Positions 8,305 to 14,949 of a stretch of 14,949 bases of DNA are shown piece after piece; the first letter of the stretch is position 1; every line of letters begins with the position of its first letter. The position numbers and the translations under genes are program-made. This DNA is from Coemansia sp. RSA 922. Lineage: Eukaryota; Kickxellomycota; Kickxellomycetes; Kickxellales; Kickxellaceae. The notes under the pieces are model-generated. The model searched no databases. It was not told the DNA's origin and saw only the letters and a program-made list of their open reading frames with translations. Location: NCBI GenBank assembly GCA_027577415.1, contig JANBQS010000594.1, positions 1-14,949 of the forward strand, read 5' to 3'.

Positions 8305-9554
8305 ATGGACAGTGAGTCGCCAGCTATGGTAAACCTATTCAACCTCTCCCACACTTTCCTGCCCCCATGCTTTCCTATACGAGTCTTTTTCCAGGACACT
8401 GAATTGCTAGGCCCATCAGCAGGCCCACTCTCTTGCTCATCGGCAGCGCTATTAACAGCACCACCATTAACAATATGCGTCTACTGCTGTTGCACAGCAG
8501 CAACATCACCAATTTCGACATCACCAGTAGTGAAGTCTTCAGCAAGATGTGCTAGTTGCTCTTCAGTGGCATCATCACCAGCAATGTTGGGCTCTTGGTC
8601 ATTATGTGCAAGATGTGCAGCAGCAATGACCTCAGTGCCAGCAATGGTCTCTTAGTTGTTATGCATGGGATGCACAGCGTCAATGATGTCACTGCTAGTG
8701 ACAGTCTCATCGTCAGTAGGCATGGGATGCGCAGCATCAACGACTGTGTTGCCATCATCGTCAGCTTCGCCAATATTGACAATTAGCAAACCTGCGAGAG
8801 ATATCACAACGCCAATGACAAACTGGACTGGCATTTGTAGTGGTAGTAGGTCTTGCTATATTGGCTGCTGTTGCGTTTCTAGCAGCAGTGCATGCTCGCT
8901 TGGCCTGATTGCTGGAGCTGAGGAAGTGGGTAACGCCGTCTCAGTGACCAACAGCGGCGTGCGAACCTGTGAGGTCGGTGATTGGCGGAGAGCTGTGACC
9001 TGAAGGTGCTCTGTCGGCGTCGGAGAGTTTAGTGTCGGCATTGGCGTCGGAATTGTCGTTGGCATCGGCATAAGCTGGCGATACATAGGTATGCGAACCC
9101 CTAGTACACGGATAATCCGTCGAGGCACCTCTCGGACTATGCTCGGGTCGAACATATTCTGGTGTGTAGTCGGCACGGGTCTCCATCCATGATCGTGTGT
9201 TGGGGTGGCCGCTGCAAGTGGAGTGGAACCAGCAATCACCATGTCTGTCAGACCGTAGTTATGTGTCCCAATAATCGCCTGAGGCATGTCTGTATCTTGG
9301 CTCGCGGTGACATTGCTAGTAGACGTTGCGCGCAATGAGGGGCTGAGGCAACCACTACCACGGCAGACAATACGGATGCGGCAGGGCCTCTTAAGGTCAG
9401 TGCCAGGGATTGTACAGTTGAGCCTCAACCTAGTCAGTCGGCTGCCATAGAGCGTGACTATGGCTGGTTCATTTGCCTTCTGGATTTGTTCGCCAATTAG
9501 CCCGTAGAGTGTAATAAACGTACTCAGTGCCGCGATGGTTAAGATGTACATCAC
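8289..9554 (-). pseudogene. Secreted/type I membrane protein frame broken by three stops
   Basis: One frame runs from ATG 9554 to TGA 8291-8289 (422 codons) with no frameshift. It is interrupted only by TAG 8858-8856, TAA 8654-8652 and TAG 8483-8481. Layout: signal peptide (residues 1-about 22, YILTIAALSTFITLYGLIG); a small domain with four Cys (47, 58, 64, 69) and N-glycosylation sequons at Asn46 and Asn81; a Ser/Thr/Pro-rich stalk; a membrane segment at about 245-261 (FVIGVVISLAGLLIV); then an acidic tail with 19-21-residue repeats and a basic C-terminus (SWKKTRIGKHGGRKVWERL). Topology is coherent across the stops, so they interrupt one gene. I do not recognise the family. The first stop alone would leave a 232-aa secreted ectodomain, which may still be made. 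The upstream flank is CT-rich on the coding strand, like a promoter. The last codons and stop fall in the LTR-like sequence. Confidence 0.6.
8562..8738 (-). repeat. Imperfect 57-63 nt tandem repeats in acidic tail
   Basis: Three units lie at 8738-8682, 8681-8625 and 8624-8562. They encode DAAHPMPTDDETV..., DAVHPMHNN(stop)ETI... and AAAHLAHNDQEPNI.... Units 1 and 2 are also clearly alike as DNA (GCATGGGATGC followed by CAGC on the plus strand). The in-frame TAA of unit 2 aligns with CAA (Gln) in unit 3. Confidence 0.65.
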
Positions 9555-11059
9555 GAACTTGTAAATAATGAAAACTTGAAGGAGAAAGAGAGTAAAATGC
9601 TGTGAAGCGAAGAAAAATGAGAGAGAAAAAAGGGGGTGAGCTATTCAATAGGACTTCAGGCGCTGCCTAAATAGTTTTTTGGTGCGATTTTCTTGCCCCC
9701 TGAGTGCCTTGCCCGCCTGCATGTGTGCACGGCAAGGGGGGAAGGTGAAGTGGCAAAAAAAATTGAACTTGTCTACGGGACACTTCAGGTCCTTGTTTCC
9801 ATTGGTGGAGAGTGGGATGGCGAATCGCCTTACAGGATACAGCCACCATCAGGAGCTGCAAATGCCACGTGTGTTCGGCTCAGTCTGTTGGGGGAAGCTC
9901 CGGGAGGCTCACTATCGGCGCCCCTTTTTTCTGCATTTGACATGTTATTTATGTGATGAGGGGATGGTCCACAACATGAACCTCAAGCCCCCCCCGCACA
10001 CACGTTATGAATGGTGGCGTCCCATGTCTTTTTTCGCTCCCCTCCCCTCTCCAGCTGTTTATTGTTGGCAATACACATGGTACAGGCTTTATTTGACATG
10101 ATAGAATAATGTTGTACAAGTCTATTTCTTATATTAAAAAATACAAGTTCAGATTTGCGCTAACCTATTCCAGGTGATCGACATCAACTTTTTTGAGTGC
10201 AAATGCCGGTAAAGGAGATTGCTCTCGAAAGTCCATGTAGCAGCGACATGCGAGGATGAGACGGCATATAAATGCAGCCTTTACGGCTGTGTTCACCACG
10301 CTATTCTTTTTTTAGTTACATGCCGGCATGCATAATCATGCATGCCTTTGCTTTGGCGTCTTATCTATGGCATTATTGGAGATAAGAAAAAAAGAGGTGT
10401 TTTCATTGATACCAAGCGTATCGCTCGCTGTTGAAAGTGCTAGCTGCTAAGTAAAAAAAAAGGCCTGTCAGGAAAAAGAAATAGTAGCGTCTGATTGGCG
10501 ATCAGACTCTTAACTGAACCATCGCAAACTAAGGAGAGGCTTATAAGCCCGCGCGTAGAATACTGTTGTCTACTCAAGCGCTCAAGGCGTGAGCTGCTTA
10601 GTAGGCGAGCATCTGCCAAGGTATTGGGTGTAGATCTTGTCTATGACAAATGTGAGCTCAGTCGCAGCTTCAATGGCATTCGCCTGTTGTAGGTATAGCT
10701 GGTGTTGCTTGCGTAGCTTTACGGAGAGCAGTTGCAATTATAGGGCCGAGCTTAGTGGTGCCACCAATACAGTCTGCGGCATGGTTTTGAGATAGAGTTC
10801 CTGCCACATTTTTGGCACTGTGTGGGTTTGGCGCTTCCAATGTGGCGAATGCACTCTTTCATGGTCTTTTGAGATCAGTGTGGCTCGGCTCGGCTCGATT
10901 GGGTGGTCTGAGCTGCAAATTTCCAGATAAGCCCATGCCTGCAGTTAATCATACTGCTCGCCTGCTTTTTCCTCATTGCTCAATTCGCCTGCTATTTTTT
11001 AAACTACTTTGTTCGTTGTTCGATTAGAAGCCGCGTGGAGAATCTAGAGCCTTTGTACA
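9555..11059. other. 1.5-kb gene-poor stretch upstream of MIC60
   Basis: No intact gene or RNA gene is recognised. It holds the CT-rich 5' flank of the minus-strand membrane-protein frame (about 9555-9660), homopolymer runs, a 9-bp inverted repeat at 10325-10346, and a coding-like relic on the minus strand at about 10582-10858. Plus-strand frames here start at non-ATG codons or have unlikely composition. The MIC60 promoter should lie in the last few hundred bases. Confidence 0.4.
10325..10346. repeat. Inverted repeat GGCATGCAT-AATC-ATGCATGCC
   Basis: Perfect 9-bp arms surround a 4-nt loop. There is no T-run after it and no adjacent gene end, so no function is assigned. Confidence 0.6.
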
Positions 11060-12920
11060 ATGTTGCGCGCATCTGCACTAACTGCTAAATCCATGGCTGT
11101 GGCCACTGTATGTATCAAAAGCGCTCGTACATTTGTGCTTGACACCACTCCCTTCGGCGTGGTTCTCGATAGCGCAAATAGTTCAATTCAGTTGGCTTAT
11201 TATCGTTCACTTTTTTTTTGTCTCTCCACTATCTTAGGCCACAAGGACTCCAACTACACGTTATGTGTCGCGCCTACCTGTCAAACGCTATGCGAGCACA
11301 GCTACCCCTAGCAAACCATCTGTGCCTACTGGATCAAACGTCCCGCCAGCCGTGAAGGAAGGAGTTCGTGACCCTAACACATCGTTTACGGCTTCGCCCA
11401 AGCCAGCTGCCACGAAGAAGAAGAGCCACAAGTTCCGTAACACGGCACTTTTGGCGCTGGTGGCTGGTACTGGATTTGTAGCAGCGGCCGCGTATGCGCA
11501 AGAGGATCAGAAGTTTGGACATAGCTTTGAGCAGTATGTGCCTGGCGCAAAGAGCTTTATGGATCTGATCAGATACCACGATGACAGTGTGGCAATGGCG
11601 ATTAGCGACGTTGGCTTCAAGGCCTACGATGATATTGTGTATACCGGTCGGTTCATTTACACGCAATTCTACAACTTGCTAAACATGCTCCAGCACAACG
11701 CCTGGCAAGGATCAGACAACGGAAGCGGTTCTACAAAGCTGGCGACCAAGAAGCCCAAGCCCGTTCCAACGCCTGCCACTTCGACCAGTGGACAAGCTAC
11801 GAATGAAACAGATCCCATGGCGATCGTCCCTATGAGCAAAATCCAGGTAGCCGTGGAGATCCCGCCACTGTATTCGGAGAACAAGGCTGTCGTTGCCCTG
11901 TCGAAGGCGCTCACGACTTTGGTGTCTGCGCTGAACAAGCAGGGACTGGGTTCTGAAAACGTACAGGAGCTCGCAGTTCTCAGCGACGCTTTGGTGATGC
12001 TTGACAAGAGCCTGAGCCAAATTAAAGACGAGGAGAGACAGGCCATCGAGGCGGCTCTAGCTGTGGAGCGGTCAGTGTTTGAGGCCAGTTTGGCTGAATT
12101 CCAGGAGATCGCGCATGCAGCGCTTATCACTCGCGAGGCACAGTTGCTTGAGGAGAGGGACAGGCAGCTTGGCGCGGCTGCGGCGGCTATGGACGAGCGT
12201 ATTGCCAATGAACTGAGCGCTCAGCGTGATCTGCTGGAGCGCCGGTTCAACCGGTATGTGCGTGCTTGTGTTGATGAGGAGCGTGGCGGACGCTTGGCAC
12301 ACTTGGAGCGTGTCGAGGCTCAAGTGCGCCAGCTGAACCAAATGGCGCAGGAGAGCGGTGATCTGATCAAGCTGTCGCGGGCTGTGAGTACGCTCAGCGT
12401 TGCTATTTCTGCATTGAAGAGCGCTGTCATTGGGTCTCGGACCCAAAGCCCCTTTGCTAGCGAACTTTCGGCGCTCGCTAGTGCTGCCACTACCGACTTC
12501 CCAGCTACCCGGGCTGCAATCGCTGCCATCCCGCATAGTACTGCTGAGCACGGAGTTCCCTCTCAGGTTGAGCTAGAAGAGAGGTTCGAGGCGGTGCGTA
12601 GGGAGATCCGTAGCGTGTCGCTGGTGCCTGAGAACGGAAACTTGGGCTCGCAAGTATTGTCAGCTACGTTGTCGAAGGTCATGTTTGAGAAAGAGGGGCT
12701 CGTCGAGGGTGAGGATGTCGAGGCCATCTTGTCGCGCGCTGGCTTCCACTTGCGACAGCATAACTTGGACCAGGCAGCTCGCGAGCTGAACCAGCTCAGC
12801 GGCTGGCCTAAAAAGCTGGCTGAGGACTGGATCTCTGCTGCCCGCCGCAGACTAGAGGTTGAGCAGGCTATTGGCGTGGCAGAGTCGGAAGAATTGCTCG
12901 CCAAGCTCTCTATTGTCTAA
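11060..12920 (+). CDS. MIC60: MICOS complex subunit Mic60 (mitofilin)
   Basis: Join 11060-11107 and 11238-12920, 576 aa (yeast Mic60 is about 540). Mic60 sits in the inner mitochondrial membrane, faces the intermembrane space, and builds cristae junctions and contacts with the outer membrane. The N-terminus is an Arg/Ser/Ala-rich presequence (MLRASALTAKSMAVAT, then ATRTPTTRYVSRLPVKRYAS). One membrane segment is at about 85-103 (ALLALVAGTGFVAAAAYA), followed by FGHSFEQYVPGA. A long charged coiled-coil region covers about 230-370. The C-terminal mitofilin signature is clear: FHLRQHNLDQAARELNQL, GWPKKLAEDW and ARRRLEVEQAI. The exon-1 start was chosen because it supplies the presequence and joins in phase; exon 2 alone has no early ATG. 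ENT-type gene follows 212 bp downstream. Confidence 0.93.
11108..11237 (+). other. MIC60 intron 1
   Basis: This is a 130-nt phase-0 intron with donor GTATGTATC and a T9 pyrimidine run before acceptor ATCTTAG. It splits the mitochondrial presequence. Confidence 0.8.
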
Positions 12921-13132
12921 AGGTGCCTACTGATAGCTGTGTTAGAGTTTGTCAGAGTCAAATACATGCTTTTGTTGGACTGGCTTTTTTGTTCTAAGAA
13001 ATCACGACTGTGGCGCAGTTATTTTCTGGCGGACTTTGCTTTTTGCGCCTCTTCGCTTATCTATTTTTTTTTACTTTTTGTTTCGTCAAATTTATATTAC
13101 GTTTTTTCTAAACTGCCGACGACGTGTCAGCG

Positions 13133-14626
13133 ATGGACTTTAACAAACTCACTGACATCTCGGTTTGGGACGTCCGGAATGTCTACAATAAAGTGAAGAA
13201 TGTAGTAATGAACTACACCGAGATGGAAATCAAGGTCAATGAGGCCACGGGTCCTGAGCCCTGGGGAGCATCGAGCACGCTCATGCGTGAAATCGCCGAT
13301 GCAACCTTTATCACGTAAGTTAACTTTGTGGGGGGGGGCGTACACGAGCACAAGTGTCATATCGCTAATACGCTTTTTGGACTGTGTAGCAAGCACTTTG
13401 ACGAGATTATGCCAGCTATTTATATGAAGTTCAACGACACGGACCCATCGAACTGGCGCCAGGTGTACAAGGCACTGCAGCTGATCGAATATCTGGTCAA
13501 GAGCGGCTCTGAGCGAGTCGTCGATGATGTGCGAGGACATATTACTATTATCAAGATGTTGAAGAACTTTCATCATATTGACGCCAATGGCAAGGACCAG
13601 GGGATTAACGTGCGTCAAAGGTCTAAAGAGCTTGTGGAATTGGTTCAGAACAGTGACCGTGTGCGTGATGAGCGACAACGGGCTAAGGATACCCGCGACA
13701 AGTATTCGGGATATTCTAACGAGGGCTCGAGAGCCATGGAAGGGTTTGGTGGCGGTGGCTCGGGTGGTTCTGGTGGTTCTGGTGGCAAGTATGTGGGCTT
13801 TGGTAGCGAGAGTATTGGGCGTGGGGGCAGCAAGTATACTGGATTCGGAAGCGACGGTTATCGGCCTTCGGGTGGTCTGTATGATAATGGCAGCGATGCT
13901 GGAAGTAATCACTGGTCTGGGAGTGCTAGTAGAAACGCATCGTCGCCGGCTGTCTCGAGCGGTCCTAGTTCGCATAAGCCGACTCGCCAAGGTACACCTG
14001 CTGCGTCTGCCAAGCCTGCAGAACCTGTGGTCGCCGACCTGTTCTCCTTTGACGACGACGACGACGACACCAATGGAACCGTGGGGATTGCGCCGATTTC
14101 CGCACCGACAATGAGCTCTAGTAATACCACAGATATATTTTCGGCATTTGTCCCGCCTGCCTCGGCATCGTCAGCAAAGGCAGCGGACGCAGACGACGAC
14201 TGGGGAGACTTTCAGTGCAGCAGCTCCGGCGCTGGCACCACTAGCTTTGCCACATCTTTTGCTCCCAGCAAGCAGCAGGCAGCGCTCTCGCAGTCCACTG
14301 CAAAGCACTCGGGCGCCACATCAGCGGCGGCAATGGATTTGCTGGGTGGTGGTGATGATTTTGCATCTGTCGCCTTTCAGCCACTTGCTATGAGCGCCAC
14401 CGCACAAAGGCAGCCGATGGCCAACTCCTCAGCCACCAGTGCCTCTTCATTGTCAAAGAGCAAGCCTGCGCAAAAGAATGCATTTAGCGATATCTGGGAC
14501 ATGAGCTCGGGCCTTGTTTCGCTTGACTCGCTATCGCTGGCTGATAAGAACAAGTCTACCTCTCCTAATAGTAGACTCGGCACGTCGATGAATCAGCTTT
14601 CGGGCCAGCAAAAGGGCACATTCTAG
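13133..14626 (+). CDS. ENTH-domain clathrin adaptor (Ent3/epsinR-like)
   Basis: Join 13133-13314 and 13390-14626, 472 aa. Proteins of this type bind phosphoinositides through the ENTH domain and link cargo SNAREs, AP-1/GGA ears and clathrin at the trans-Golgi/endosome. The ENTH domain covers about residues 9-150. VVMNYTEMEIKVNEATG, PWGASSTLMREIADATF, NWRQVYKALQLIEYLVKSGS and GKDQGINVRQRSKELVEL closely follow the epsinR/CLINT1 pattern rather than endocytic epsin. No ubiquitin-interacting motif or NPF series is evident. The disordered tail has a Gly/Ser run (about 180-193), two KY(V/T)GFGS repeats (194, 209), DLFSF and DIFSAF, an acidic DDDWGDFQ ear-binding-like motif (about 329-336), and DLLGG. 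The start is the first ATG of the frame. Whether it is the Ent3 or Ent5 orthologue is unresolved; Ent3-like fits better. Confidence 0.9.
13315..13389 (+). other. Intron in ENTH gene
   Basis: This 75-nt intron interrupts the ENTH domain (ATFIT joined to KHFDEI, phase 2). It has donor GTAAGT, branch-like GCTAATA at 13364-13370 and acceptor GTGTAG. It contains an unusual G9 run at 13330-13338. Confidence 0.9.
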
Positions 14627-14809
14627 ATTATTATTTTTTTGGAGCTGATGACGACACTTCCAGCTTTTGATTGATAATCAATAGTGGTTGATCTTGAGAG
14701 ATTAAATTTATATTCCGCTAAGCTTTAGGTCTCGATCCTGAATGAGTTTTCTCTTCTCTGAATCAGCAATCTTTATCTTTATTTTTTTTGTCGGCAATTC
14801 AACAAAACA

Positions 14810-14949
14810 ATGTCCGCTCTACCACGCGTTTTCTTCAAGATCTCTGCGGCTGGCAAGCCGATAGGAAAGATCGTCATGGAGCTAAGGAAGGACGTGGCGC
14901 CCAAGACTGTTGAGAACTTCCGCGCGCTTTGCACTGGTGAGAAGGGTTT
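14810..14949 (+). CDS. Cyclophilin (peptidyl-prolyl cis-trans isomerase), 5' part
   Basis: The first 46 codons run off the window end. The peptide begins [20 protein letters not shown] and continues with [20 protein letters not shown] and CTGEKG. This is the cyclophilin A-type N-terminus, with the strand pair and the helix [10 protein letters not shown] that precedes the catalytic region. Catalytic Arg and Trp residues lie beyond the window. Cyclophilins catalyse proline isomerisation and are the cyclosporin targets. No signal or transit peptide is seen, so it is probably cytosolic. The ATG sits in an A-rich context (AACAAAACAATG), typical of a strongly expressed fungal gene. The gap from the ENTH gene stop is 183 bp and CT/T-rich. 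Confidence 0.92.
   Translation, partial: MSALPRVFFKISAAGKPIGKIVMELRKDVAPKTVENFRALCTGEKG

Noticed and set aside
8299..9003. Plus-strand frames of 76-118 codons
   Set aside because: They are antisense shadows of the minus-strand membrane-protein frame, including its repeats. Their composition is Ser/Cys/Ala-rich and incoherent.
8289..9554. Genome-wide ciliate-type code (UAA/UAG = Gln)
   Set aside because: RAV1 and the intact BolA end in TAG, and MIC60 and the adjacent ENTH gene end in TAA or TAG at family-appropriate lengths, so the standard code applies to the genome.
9679..10101. 140-codon plus-strand frame
   Set aside because: It begins at TTG rather than ATG, is rich in Trp/Cys/His/Pro as random translation of GC/CT-rich DNA would be, and has no domain.
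10488..10540. tRNA-Lys-like anticodon segment (GACTCTTAAC)
   Set aside because: The anticodon stem is imperfect, and no D-arm, B-box (GGTTCGANTCC) or acceptor stem can be drawn.
11060..11311. 83-codon frame reading through the MIC60 intron
   Set aside because: It crosses a clear GT-AG intron. The spliced model gives the mitochondrial presequence in phase with the mitofilin body.
13127..13990. 287-codon minus-strand frame opposite the ENTH gene
   Set aside because: It is antisense to a well-supported ENTH domain; its Ser/Thr/Arg-rich sequence mirrors the codon pattern of the sense gene.

Overview
This window comes from a fungal nuclear genome. The evidence is short GT-AG introns (75-130 nt), CT-rich stretches before start codons, and the fungal housekeeping set RAV1, MIC60, an Ent3/epsinR-type ENTH protein and a cyclophilin. 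The standard genetic code is used by the intact genes, which end in TAG or TAA. An early-diverging fungus, perhaps Kickxellomycotina, is my impression only; no marker here fixes the lineage.

Region 1 (1-2364, minus strand) is a tandem array of four BolA-related genes. The copy next to RAV1 (1945-2364) is a normal BolA with the SGGCG, RHR and LHA signatures. The three distal copies (1327-1795, 469-908 and one cut by the window start) form a diverged subfamily that has lost the cysteine and histidines linked to Fe-S cluster binding. One copy carries an intron and a single TAG; another has decayed splice sites.

Region 2 (2365-7158) holds a 235-bp divergent promoter with a (GGCT)6 tract, then RAV1. 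RAV1 has two exons and encodes 1489 aa, the V-ATPase assembly factor of the RAVE complex.

Region 3 (7159-11059) is a gene-poor, decayed island. It contains coding-like relics, a possible solitary LTR (8198-8304) and, on the minus strand, a 422-codon frame for a secreted or type I membrane protein. That frame is broken only by TAG, TAA and TAG, each consistent with a former Gln codon. Its present TGA stop lies inside the LTR-like sequence.

Region 4 (11060-14949, plus strand) is compact housekeeping DNA: MIC60 (two exons, 576 aa), an ENTH-domain clathrin adaptor (two exons, 472 aa), and the 5' end of a cyclophilin running off the window. Intergenic gaps are about 200 bp.

The housekeeping genes act in separate processes (V-ATPase assembly, cristae junctions, TGN/endosome clathrin traffic, protein folding) and show no sign of forming a cluster. 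The unusual content is the BolA array and the interrupted membrane-protein frame.
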